From contig CAJNDS010002684.1 in assembly GCA_905221605.1 (NCBI GenBank), forward strand, positions 1 through 62,000: a stretch of DNA of 62,000 nt. The letters run 5' to 3'. Of the stretch, positions 29,336 through 37,969 are shown piece by piece (the first letter of the stretch is position 1; each line of letters opens with the position of its first letter). The notes under the pieces are model-generated. The model was not told where the DNA came from and ran no database searches. It saw nothing but the letters and a program-made list of their open reading frames with translations. Origin of the DNA: Symbiodinium natans. Lineage: Eukaryota; Sar; Dinophyceae; Suessiales; Symbiodiniaceae. The position numbers and the translations under genes are program-made.

Positions 29336-31594
29336 ATGTCCGCAGAGGTTGCAGGTCAGGCTGAGGGCGTCACCCTCCTCGAAGCTATCGAGGGTGGAGA
29401 CGTTCCCTATCCCGAGCGGATGAGCTACGTCGCTTGGCTTAAGTGGCGTAGGGAGACTGGCAGCCGTCCATTGTCCAAGCGGGATGGGGTCAGCACTACG
29501 CCAGAGCAAGAGGCGGCTCTCTGGCGGAAAGTCATGAAGTTCCTCCATGACGCCGAAGAGGAGGACGAGGATGAAGAGGAAGAAGAAGAGGACTCCGAGC
29601 TAGTCCCTGAGGCCTCGGGCGCTGGAGGCGACAGTCCGCCGCGGGTGGACGTCAGCGCCGCGGCTAGGGAGCTGGCCATGGTCCCTACCGGTGCTGCCTA
29701 TGTCCCTGCTACGGCACCAGGGTCCCGCCCGGCGGGACCGTCCGGTCCGCCGTCGACAGCAGGTTCAGTGCCAGGCACCGCAGAGGGCTTGCAGGCGGAG
29801 CTGCGCGCGATTTTCCGTCCAGACCAAGAACCGGTCGCGGACTACTTGACGCGCGTTTCGCGGATTGTCCTCGCGCTGAAAGCGCATGGAGTCACGGTGA
29901 GCTCCCGTGACCTTGACGCCTTAAGCACCAAAGCCACCCTCCTTGCGGATGAGTTCTCCAAGATAGGCGGGGACTGGCATCCTACGAAGATGGTCCGTCG
30001 GCTGCGGACCAGGTTCTCGGTCGCGGCTTTGCGCGGTGGCGAGGACCCCGAAGACGCAGAGGAGATTCAGCGCGAAATCCAATGCATCGGGGAGCTTATC
30101 CTCGCGTTAGGGGGAAAAGAAAGCTCGAGCCAAGAGAAGGTTTGGAGCTCCCCGTCCGATGTGCCAGTTGAAGCCGTGGGGCCGCGTTCCCCAGGGCTCC
30201 CACAGCCTGCGACTGCAAGTGGGTTGGGGGTAGGATTGGACCGTGGAGGTTTGCACACTGCTGAGGTTGCAGGTGGTCCTTCCGCGGCCCGTGTCCTGGG
30301 CGCGACGGACGGCGATTCCCCTTTGCGCGCGAAGCTTGCTGCGCTAGAGATGGAGATAGAAGCCCTGAAGCGAGGTTCAGACGGCGGAGGTTCGCAGACC
30401 GGGTCCCAACACCCGGCGGGCGATCTCGCCGCCGCACTCGCCGCCCAAACTGAGGCGCTGAAAGAAGCGTTAGCGCAGAGGGGCGGGCAAAGCTCCATAA
30501 CTACGGTCAAAACTGACCTCACGTGGCCGACGCTGACCGACGACAAGTCGGACGCGCGAGACGTTGTCCTGTTCTACGAGGAGTTCGAGGACGTCTGCGC
30601 GCTGGCCAACAACTGTCGCGGTATGAGTGCGCGCGAAAAGCTGTTAGCGCTACGCGGGCGCTGCCGCGGCTCGCGCATGAAGACGTACACGAACGCGTAC
30701 CGCGCAGCGTGGAAATCGGGAGAGGTTCTCTCAGATCCACAGGCGGTGTATGACCGCATCAAGAACAAACACTTGATGTTCGGGGAATCGCGGGAGGAAA
30801 GAGAAGTCCGCGTGGATGGTGAGCACGCCTCTCTCGCTAAGGGTAAGCTCACAGGCCACCAATTCGAGCCTTTGTTTGAGGCCTCGATCGCGGACCTTGA
30901 GGCAGTAGGTCTCGGGAAGACCCCTCGAGAGTTGTATCTCTCATACCTCCGCAAGATGCCCCCTTATCTCCAAAAGGAGATCCGGAACGACAAAAGGTTG
31001 TGGCCTGGCGACCCCAAGGATGGCGGGTTGCGAGGACCGCAGACTTGGGAGGAGAGCCACAAAGTCGTTCTGGAGTACGAGCAGAGAGAAGCAGCGCACA
31101 GGGCTGTTTCCCACTCTGTGTACACGCCACCGGTTCGCAGAGCGCGGACCCGGCGGTCGCGCTGGCTGAGGCTCAGAAGGAGATTAAGAGTCTCAAGGCC
31201 GCTGCGAAGGCTGCTGCGAAAGGAGCAGCTGCCGCGGCCAAAGCTGGCGCGGACCAGACGTATGCTGCTACGTCGAAGGGAGCTGGCAAAGGAGCGGACA
31301 AGAAGATCTGCTTCCACTTTCGCGATCATGGGAATTGCCCGAAAGGGGATGCCTGCCCGTACAGCCACGACAAGGAGCTTCGCAGAAAAGCTCTCGCGGC
31401 CAAGAAGGGTGACCAAACCTTTGCCACTGCGAAAGGTAAAGGCAAAGGGAAGGGAGGTGGCAAAGCAAAAGCCAACGCAAAGCCTAAGGCTGCGGCCAAA
31501 GGCGCGGCAAAGCCACCAGGCACTGTTTGCCCCTTTTTCTCCAAGAATGGGTCGTGCAAGAAAGGAGCCAGCTGCGACATGGTCCACAACCTGA
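29336..31594 (+). CDS. Gypsy-like Gag, N-terminal part (copy 1)
   Basis: The ATG follows the leader repeats and the protein starts MSAEVAGQAEGVTLLEAIEG. An acidic run (EEEDEDEEEEEEDSE) lies at about 75-90, then a Pro/Ala/Gly linker and a helical region at about 150-250. A short coiled coil (LRAKLAALEMEIEALKRG) is near 330-350. Residues about 405-590 form a retrotransposon-Gag-like helical domain (WPTLTDDKSDARDVVLFYEE to QTWEESHKVVLEYEQ). Native sequence ends near residue 600 (nucleotide 31130); beyond that this frame becomes Arg/Leu-rich nonsense, while the -1 frame continues with a plausible sequence. It is likely one protein with the next entry, broken by a missing C in a CC run. Confidence 0.8.
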   Translation: MSAEVAGQAEGVTLLEAIEGGDVPYPERMSYVAWLKWRRETGSRPLSKRDGVSTTPEQEAALWRKVMKFLHDAEEEDEDEEEEEEDSELVPEASGAGGDSPPRVDVSAAARELAMVPTGAAYVPATAPGSRPAGPSGPPSTAGSVPGTAEGLQAELRAIFRPDQEPVADYLTRVSRIVLALKAHGVTVSSRDLDALSTKATLLADEFSKIGGDWHPTKMVRRLRTRFSVAALRGGEDPEDAEEIQREIQCIGELILALGGKESSSQEKVWSSPSDVPVEAVGPRSPGLPQPATASGLGVGLDRGGLHTAEVAGGPSAARVLGATDGDSPLRAKLAALEMEIEALKRGSDGGGSQTGSQHPAGDLAAALAAQTEALKEALAQRGGQSSITTVKTDLTWPTLTDDKSDARDVVLFYEEFEDVCALANNCRGMSAREKLLALRGRCRGSRMKTYTNAYRAAWKSGEVLSDPQAVYDRIKNKHLMFGESREEREVRVDGEHASLAKGKLTGHQFEPLFEASIADLEAVGLGKTPRELYLSYLRKMPPYLQKEIRNDKRLWPGDPKDGGLRGPQTWEESHKVVLEYEQREAAHRAVSHSVYTPPVRRARTRRSRWLRLRRRLRVSRPLRRLLRKEQLPRPKLARTRRMLLRRRELAKERTRRSASTFAIMGIARKGMPARTATTRSFAEKLSRPRRVTKPLPLRKVKAKGREVAKQKPTQSLRLRPKARQSHQALFAPFSPRMGRARKEPAATWSTT

Positions 31595-32967
31595 CGACCT
31601 CAGGAGGGACGCCGGCCTTGCCTGCCAACTGGGCCCCGCCCTCCGGTGCTTCCATGTCTAACCCCTTCGCCGCGTTCAGTGTCCAGATAGGCAGCTCAGG
31701 CGTCCAGGCAGGCGTCCTAGGAGCCGCAGGACACGCCGCGGTGCAGCAGCACGCGCTTCCGTTAAGCAAGGGCGGGCGGGACAAGTTCGCCACCTTGGAC
31801 GATCTACCGAAGGACTGGTGGAACCTGGCGGACAACGAGCCAGGAGGCTACCAGTACAGAACGGTGGTCCAGGTCCTCGACCGCAAAGTCGAGTGCATGC
31901 TTGACGGTTGCGCCGGCGCAAACCACGTGACTGAGGAACTCGTGGTAGGCATGATGAACCGGGCTGCAGAGCTTGGGATCGGCACTGAGGATCCTGGCTT
32001 TCCGGTCGTGAGACTTGAGAAGTGGGTCCACCCCGAATATGTGCATGGAATCGCATCGGGGGCCCCAGTTCCTTTGAAAGGGGCAGCAGTCTTGCGCGTC
32101 ACGCTGCTGGAAGGCAAGACGGCGGACGATTGTCGCCCCAACACCGAGATTTTTGTGCGGTGTAAAATCGCAGCCAGAGGCACGTCCGATTGGCACGGAC
32201 TTATCCTTGGCGGCAGAGCGCTGGACTGCGCCGGAAGGATGGGCTTGGGATTCAGGCCGGGTCCCGACTTTCATGTCCTCGACACGCTGGGAATCAGGAT
32301 GCCCAGATGTGAGGATCACAGTAGGACTCGGAAGGACAGGGCCTATGCCTTTGAAGCGCGGTTGTCAAGCCTGGACGACGCGTCATGCATCGAGCCTGGG
32401 GGCGGAAGTCGTGAGCTTCTCCGCTATGACGGGGAAGAGCCGCTCGAGCTCTCGCCAGGTGATGGGGTGCTGGTGCCAGTCGTGCGGGAGTCAGGAGTCT
32501 CCGCAGAGGGATCCCTGTCCGAGGTTGTGCTTCCGGTTGAGTGTGGGGTTGAGGCTGTGCCAGGTCTCTGGCCCACAGGAGAGGGTAAAGGGTTTGTTTT
32601 GCTTGCAGCCCAAGAGTGTGATCACTCTCTCCAGCCAGGCGAGGTTGTTGCGGAAGTGCGTTCCGGCCTCGTCAGCACTGCGGCTTGTGGTTGTGGCGCG
32701 ATTGAGACGGTGTTCGAGTCAGAGCCGTCTCCGCAGGCATGTGCGGATTGTGGGGTCGCCGTTGCTTCGGTTGACCATGACCCGTGCTTTGCTTGCGGGT
32801 CCGCGTCCAGGGCCGCGGCAAGAAGCTTCCAAGGTTGTTCCTCGTGTGCGCGGTCCTTTGGGCGGCTGCGTACCGGCGCCAGGATCGGTGTGCTATCGGT
32901 CCTTGCTGTGGTGACTGTTCTCGCTTCGGTGTGGGGGCGGGAGCGGCCCGGTTGGGCGCCCTGTTGA
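31000..32967 (+). CDS. Gypsy-like Gag C-terminus and retropepsin (copy 1)
   Basis: The native part starts near 31130 (TGSQSADPAVALAEAQ). Two CCCH fingers follow, KICFHFRDHGNCPKGDACPY(SH) at about 103-123 and VCPFFSKNGSCKKGASCDMV(H) at about 176-197, each CX8CX5CX3H, joined by a Lys/Ala/Gly-rich linker. Gypsy Gags normally use CCHC knuckles. The protease-like domain begins at VECMLDGCAGANHV (D302, in the DSGA position) and contains LILGGRALD, like the usual ILG...L end motif. The tail has CxC/CxxC pairs (ACGCG, ACADCG, PCFACG) suggesting a zinc ribbon, then a hydrophobic stretch before the stop. The protease would cut the polyprotein; DGC instead of DSG or DTG makes activity uncertain. Confidence 0.78.
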   Translation: MAWRPQGWRVARTADLGGEPQSRSGVRAERSSAQGCFPLCVHATGSQSADPAVALAEAQKEIKSLKAAAKAAAKGAAAAAKAGADQTYAATSKGAGKGADKKICFHFRDHGNCPKGDACPYSHDKELRRKALAAKKGDQTFATAKGKGKGKGGGKAKANAKPKAAAKGAAKPPGTVCPFFSKNGSCKKGASCDMVHNLTTSGGTPALPANWAPPSGASMSNPFAAFSVQIGSSGVQAGVLGAAGHAAVQQHALPLSKGGRDKFATLDDLPKDWWNLADNEPGGYQYRTVVQVLDRKVECMLDGCAGANHVTEELVVGMMNRAAELGIGTEDPGFPVVRLEKWVHPEYVHGIASGAPVPLKGAAVLRVTLLEGKTADDCRPNTEIFVRCKIAARGTSDWHGLILGGRALDCAGRMGLGFRPGPDFHVLDTLGIRMPRCEDHSRTRKDRAYAFEARLSSLDDASCIEPGGGSRELLRYDGEEPLELSPGDGVLVPVVRESGVSAEGSLSEVVLPVECGVEAVPGLWPTGEGKGFVLLAAQECDHSLQPGEVVAEVRSGLVSTAACGCGAIETVFESEPSPQACADCGVAVASVDHDPCFACGSASRAAARSFQGCSSCARSFGRLRTGARIGVLSVLAVVTVLASVWGRERPGWAPC

Positions 32968-32977
32968 GGAGCCTGGA

Positions 32978-35900
32978 GTGCTTACTTGCTTGGACCACCT
33001 TCCAAGCGTCGACAGCTGGTGGGAGGCGCCAGGTGGTTACGCGTCTGTGTGGGGTAGGCGCCCTGCGCAGAAGGACCTTGGGACCGTGGCGGTCGAGAAG
33101 GCGCCTTACGAAACGTGCTTGCTTCAGCGCGCAGGTGAGGCGTGGCGTCTTTGGGACACGAGGGATTTGCGTGTGGCGGAAAGCGTTGCGTGCAGCGATG
33201 AGGTTCCCGTCACCGAACGCCTCGCGGTCTTTAGGACGCGCAAGGGGCCACGCTGGGCTGGCTGGCGTGAGGGATCGGCCACGGCTGGAAGAGGCGCAAG
33301 TGATGCTGTGCGCCCAGCAGACGCGGTCGACACGGCGCGCTGCCCGAGCTATCATATCGTGGAGAGCTGGGACATCGATAAGATGATCGAGGAGCCTCCA
33401 ACGGACTATTATTATGAGCAGCTCGCGGCAGATATGCGCGCCCGGCACCCTAAGGCGTGCCCGCACCTCCTCGACCACCTCGTTTCCTTAGAGGGTTTCC
33501 TAGATAAGTCAATCTTGTTTGGGTTCTCGTTTGGGATCAGTAAGGCCGAAGTTTGTGTCTCCAAAGGTAAGCTCCTAGGACACAACATTGGGCGGGACGG
33601 GAGTTCGCCTGACGAAGAGCGTTGTCAGGCGGTGATTGACTTTCCCCCGCTCTGGGAGAAGCTTCACATTCAGCAATTTTTGGGTTGCGCAAATTGGTTG
33701 CGCGGCTACCTGCCTGTTGAGTATGGGCACGCAGCCAAGATTTTAGGGCAGTGGCAGAAGCCAGGCGCCGTCTTTCCTGAAGGCGGGCTGGGCTCAGCCG
33801 CCACCGAGGGTTGCAAAGCCTTTAAAGCGATTAAGCGCATGATGCAGAACCGCATCAATTTGGCTACCTTCGATGAGGCCTCTGCTGCGGATGGGTCGTG
33901 TCCCCTTGAGCAGATCGCGGATGCGTCGGGCATCGCGGTAGGGGGCAGCGTCGTGCAGATGACGCGTGACTTGAGTCAGCTCAAAGTGCTTATGACGCAC
34001 TCAAAGAGCTTGACCCCCGCGCAGCAAAACTGGCCGCCCTTGATACAGGAGGCGTTTGCCCAGCTCGAGGTAAAGCGGGCGACACGCCGCATGTTTGGCT
34101 CTATTCGGACTCTGTGTTGGACAGATCATGCCAACCTTACCCGAGCGCAAACGTCGGACATCGGAATGGATCCGAAACTCGTCCGGTGGGTTGCGGAAAT
34201 CCTTATGGATGGGTCCGAAATAAGGAGCCTTAGCGGTCGCTCAGCGACGCTGGGTGACAGTTTTAGCCGCAATCCCAAAGATCGGGATGCGCTCCTTGCG
34301 GCGAGGACGAAAGATCTCGAGGGCCTTTCGGGCCAACTCCGAGGTTTCGACCTGGACCAGTACCTCGGAGAGGGTACTGAGGGTGACGGACCCGTGCCCT
34401 GGGCGGTCGGCAACGACGCCGTCCCAGAGCCTGCGGGCCGTGTCCAGGCCGCGGCTGTGCCGATGTGCGTCGTCGCAGCCCTTCCGGTGCGCGTCATGGT
34501 TGTCTTTGACTACGCGCGTTGGAAAGAGCAGGACGCAGAGCTGACTGAAATCAGGCGCGTTTTTCAAGCGAGCCTCCCTGGAGTTTCTGTGGCTGTCAGG
34601 GGTTGTTGGGGTCCGTTTGAGGATACCGACGGGCTTGCCTCGCATTTTGATTGCGGGGCCGGCAGGCTCGCAGGGACCAAGAAGATCAAGCGGATCAGGG
34701 TCGACTTGCTTACTTCGTGTGCCAAGGTTCTTAGGGAAGCTTCGGGGTTTCGTCCGCAGTTCCTCGTAGGACTAGGGCAAGGCGGGCTTGTCACAGCCGT
34801 CCTTAGGTGGCCTTTGGTTGTTGAGCTCACGCTCCAAGCAAGGAACCTGCAGCGCAAGGAAGCCAGGGCTGTAGCGGTGCGGCCACGCCTTTGGCGCACG
34901 CAGCAAGGCCACTTGGAAGTGGCCGAGGCTTGTCCGGAACTCAAGAAGGATTTTCCGGAGCCTCCCCTGCGAGGTTTTGGGATCGTAGGGAAGCAGGCAT
35001 TGGGGGCGGAGGTTCTGCGGTCCTTGAGGCTGGACGCGGTTCGTTCCATTGATGATGCCAGCATTAGAGGGATGCTGGACGAACCGTCACGACCCCTCTG
35101 GGACCATGAGGGTCTGTGCATCTGCGGCAAGCGGACCTACCTGTTTTCTCGCTGCCCCGCCTGCATCGAGAAAGAGGCAGTCGATATCTCGGTAGAGATA
35201 GCCGAGCGGGAGGAGCCCGAACCTCCGCTTGAGGGCGACCTTGAGGCCCATGAGGTGGGCCTAGAGGTCAACTCCGTCCTTGCAACTTTGGATAGGACAG
35301 GAGGTTTGGTTAGGGTTAGGTCCTCAACCATCCAGCAATGGGCGGTAGGGTTTAGGACTACGCCCAAAGATGCTCCAGTTCCCACTGCATATGGCATGCT
35401 GAGTGGGAAGATATGGAAGAAGAGCCATTCCATGAAGCTCAGCCTCGGCTCCCAGCACAAGGATCTTTCCAAGTGGGGCGATGTGAAGCCTTACTGGACC
35501 ACATGGGTGGTTAGAGAAGATGGTGCTGTGGTGGCGGGGCACAACTGCTCGCCCCTGAATGTGGTTCAGGGCGACATCGTCGTGCATTGGTCGTCAGTGG
35601 TGAACTGGCACGGCCACAGACATGTCGTGAATGAGCAGTGTGAAGTGCTCTGGAGGTCTAATGGTAAAGAGGTTGCCTTAGACCCCTCCTTCGGCAAGCT
35701 GATAGCCCTTGTGGGTAGGGTTACTCAGGTCATTGGCTGGCGGGCAACCGGAGAAGCAGCTTCGGATCCCCGCAGGTCTACCCTGCAGGCGTCAAGGGTC
35801 CTTGCTCAATTCTCTTCGTCCAACGAGGGCGTAGAAGGGCATTGGACCGCGGGCGCTATCAGTCGCGGGAAGAATGCCAATGAGTGCAAGCTGAAGGGTA

Positions 35901-37969
35901 GAGTTTTGGCGTTTATGGGTGAAGAGCACAAGGGCCCTGCAGTGGTTCTAGAGCTCGTTAGCCATAGCCCCATCCTGTGCATTTGGGACCATTCCTCAAC
36001 CAAGGTCAAGGTCGAGTTTAAGGGCGGTGTTCCGTCTTTGAGCCTGATCGCGGAGGAGGACGAAAATCGTCGTGAGCAGCTTGCGGTCGAGGCAAGGGAC
36101 GCGGCGAACATTTCGGAGTTCCGAGTCACGGGATCCCTTCGTACGGCGTGGTACGAGGGTCAGCGGCGCGATCCCTCATTGGCGGGCTCGATTCGCAAGC
36201 CAGAGCCGCCAATGGAGATATCCGGAGACGGGTTGCTTGAGCGCGAGGTGACCCTCAGGACGGGTCAAACCGTCGTTGTCCCAGTGGTTCCCAACGGGGC
36301 TGCGGGCGCGAATGGGGTGACCTGGCGCCGCGCTTGCTACAATTCAGTCCACTGTGGAGTCCTTGGGGCCCATAGGTCTGCTGAGGTTACCGTCAAGCTG
36401 CTAGAGAGGGCAGTCTGGTGGCCCGACTTAGAGAAAGATGTGCGGACCTGGGTCGCCAAATGTCTCGCTTGCATTAAAGGCCGCTCTCGACCGACGAAGG
36501 TTGAAGCTCGTGCGGTCAAATGTGGCGCCGAGACATGCTGGCAGGAAGTCAGCGTGGACTGTGAAGGTCCGAACCGAGAGGACAGGGAGGGGCATAGGTA
36601 CTCGCTTACGTACTTCGATTGCCTCAGTCATGCTGTCCTCCTCGAGCCGATGAGGTCTCTGACTCATGCTGAAGTCAGGAGGGCGTTCGTGCGCTGTGTG
36701 CTTCGCAGCAGGACGATCCCGAGCCTCATCAGGTCGGATAGAGGGCCAGAGTTCAAGAATGCGCTCATGGCAGAACTCAGCGCTATGCTTGGGACCGAGT
36801 GGCGGTTCAGCGCGCCCTTGAGGCCTTGTGAGTTGGGCGCAAACGAGCGAGTCCACCAAGAAGTTCAAAAGGTGCTGGGGGCGGTCGTCAGGCAAGTCGG
36901 CGCCTCCCTTTCCGAAGCTTGGTCGGATTGGCTCGTGGTGGCGGAGTACGTCATAGATAACACTCCGGGACCCCACGGGTATACCCCGAGGGACCTAGAG
37001 CGGAGCTGGTCGCTCGCTCTACCACTTGAAAAGGACGTCCTGCGAGACGCCTTGCAGTTCGAACCCATCTCTGATTGGGCTCGGAGCCAGTTTAAGCAGT
37101 TCTCGGAACTAGCTGCTGCGGTCCGAGAGCACTGGACGCGGTCTTCAGAAGCGCGGGCGAAACTTGCAAATCGCCATAGGCGCACTGTGGACCTTAAGCC
37201 AGGAGACCGAGTGGTCTGGAACGCTCCGAGGGCCCGTTCAGAGGGGGCGGGGCGTGTGCCTTGGAAACCGGGTCTGACCGGCCCCTGGCGCGTGTTGGAA
37301 GTCAAGGGCCACAGGCTCACCTTGGAGCCCGTGTCGATGGAGTCGGGGGGTACTTCTTCCGCCCGGCGCGGCCCGATGGAGGCGCACGCGGAAGACTGCA
37401 TTCTTGTTCCTGCGGATGCAGATGGCGCGGAATCCCGCGAGCCGGTCGTCTTTGAGGACGATGGAACCGGCGGGGACGGCTCGTCTCGCCCCAGCTTAGG
37501 GCAACAGGTTCAAGGCGACGCCAAGCAAGTGGAGTTCACGCTGACCAGGCGCGGGAGGGACTTCGTCCTCCGCCTTGGCGACCGCATTGCCTATCGGGGT
37601 GTAGGTGGAGGCCCTAAGGTGTGCAGGTTAGGACGGGTTACGCAGGTAGATGCTGCCCGTGCGCAGGTCGGCGTGCACCGCTATCTCCCCGATGCCAGCG
37701 GGGTGCATCGCCGAGGACGGTGCGCTCACGCTTTCAGAGGGGACTCGTCCGGCCCACGAAGCGGTTACCGTCAGGGAGATCATTTCCAAGGTCGACCTGA
37801 ACCGCGACGGCGTGCTTGCTGCAGCCTCGGCCAGGAAGTTGGACAAGGGAGCGTACTCGTTGCAGGACAGGACGCTCGAGAGAGCGTCTCGCGCCAGAAC
37901 GGGTGTGCTCTCGATCCGAGAGGCCCTCGCGGACCTCTTGGTCGCGGAACCCCGCGTGTTGCAGCCTAG
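32978..37969 (+). CDS. Gypsy-like Pol: RT thumb, RNase H, integrase (copy 1)
   Basis: A 1,663-codon frame without RT fingers/palm. Residues about 160-250 match what follows YxDD in Gypsy RT: HLLDHLVSLEGFLDKS, SKAEVCVSKGKLLGHNIG and QQFLGCANWLRGYLP. RNase H spans about 290-440: ADASGIAVGG, the Glu in LIQEAFAQLE, WTDHANLTR and GDSFSRNP. Residues about 480-1100 are unassigned and include a CxC/CxxC ribbon (GLCICGK...RCPACIE). Integrase has HHCC (H in CYNSVHCG to CLACIKG, about 1117-1165), catalytic Asp in VSVDCEGP (about 1193), Asp in RSDRGPEF (about 1253) and Glu in GANERVHQ (about 1290), then a basic SH3/chromo-like tether (DLKPGDRVVW, about 1406). The last third differs from copy 2 by a net 23-bp loss near 37700, so the true frame continues in the next entry. 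Confidence 0.9.
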   Translation: MLTCLDHLPSVDSWWEAPGGYASVWGRRPAQKDLGTVAVEKAPYETCLLQRAGEAWRLWDTRDLRVAESVACSDEVPVTERLAVFRTRKGPRWAGWREGSATAGRGASDAVRPADAVDTARCPSYHIVESWDIDKMIEEPPTDYYYEQLAADMRARHPKACPHLLDHLVSLEGFLDKSILFGFSFGISKAEVCVSKGKLLGHNIGRDGSSPDEERCQAVIDFPPLWEKLHIQQFLGCANWLRGYLPVEYGHAAKILGQWQKPGAVFPEGGLGSAATEGCKAFKAIKRMMQNRINLATFDEASAADGSCPLEQIADASGIAVGGSVVQMTRDLSQLKVLMTHSKSLTPAQQNWPPLIQEAFAQLEVKRATRRMFGSIRTLCWTDHANLTRAQTSDIGMDPKLVRWVAEILMDGSEIRSLSGRSATLGDSFSRNPKDRDALLAARTKDLEGLSGQLRGFDLDQYLGEGTEGDGPVPWAVGNDAVPEPAGRVQAAAVPMCVVAALPVRVMVVFDYARWKEQDAELTEIRRVFQASLPGVSVAVRGCWGPFEDTDGLASHFDCGAGRLAGTKKIKRIRVDLLTSCAKVLREASGFRPQFLVGLGQGGLVTAVLRWPLVVELTLQARNLQRKEARAVAVRPRLWRTQQGHLEVAEACPELKKDFPEPPLRGFGIVGKQALGAEVLRSLRLDAVRSIDDASIRGMLDEPSRPLWDHEGLCICGKRTYLFSRCPACIEKEAVDISVEIAEREEPEPPLEGDLEAHEVGLEVNSVLATLDRTGGLVRVRSSTIQQWAVGFRTTPKDAPVPTAYGMLSGKIWKKSHSMKLSLGSQHKDLSKWGDVKPYWTTWVVREDGAVVAGHNCSPLNVVQGDIVVHWSSVVNWHGHRHVVNEQCEVLWRSNGKEVALDPSFGKLIALVGRVTQVIGWRATGEAASDPRRSTLQASRVLAQFSSSNEGVEGHWTAGAISRGKNANECKLKGRVLAFMGEEHKGPAVVLELVSHSPILCIWDHSSTKVKVEFKGGVPSLSLIAEEDENRREQLAVEARDAANISEFRVTGSLRTAWYEGQRRDPSLAGSIRKPEPPMEISGDGLLEREVTLRTGQTVVVPVVPNGAAGANGVTWRRACYNSVHCGVLGAHRSAEVTVKLLERAVWWPDLEKDVRTWVAKCLACIKGRSRPTKVEARAVKCGAETCWQEVSVDCEGPNREDREGHRYSLTYFDCLSHAVLLEPMRSLTHAEVRRAFVRCVLRSRTIPSLIRSDRGPEFKNALMAELSAMLGTEWRFSAPLRPCELGANERVHQEVQKVLGAVVRQVGASLSEAWSDWLVVAEYVIDNTPGPHGYTPRDLERSWSLALPLEKDVLRDALQFEPISDWARSQFKQFSELAAAVREHWTRSSEARAKLANRHRRTVDLKPGDRVVWNAPRARSEGAGRVPWKPGLTGPWRVLEVKGHRLTLEPVSMESGGTSSARRGPMEAHAEDCILVPADADGAESREPVVFEDDGTGGDGSSRPSLGQQVQGDAKQVEFTLTRRGRDFVLRLGDRIAYRGVGGGPKVCRLGRVTQVDAARAQVGVHRYLPDASGVHRRGRCAHAFRGDSSGPRSGYRQGDHFQGRPEPRRRACCSLGQEVGQGSVLVAGQDARESVSRQNGCALDPRGPRGPLGRGTPRVAA

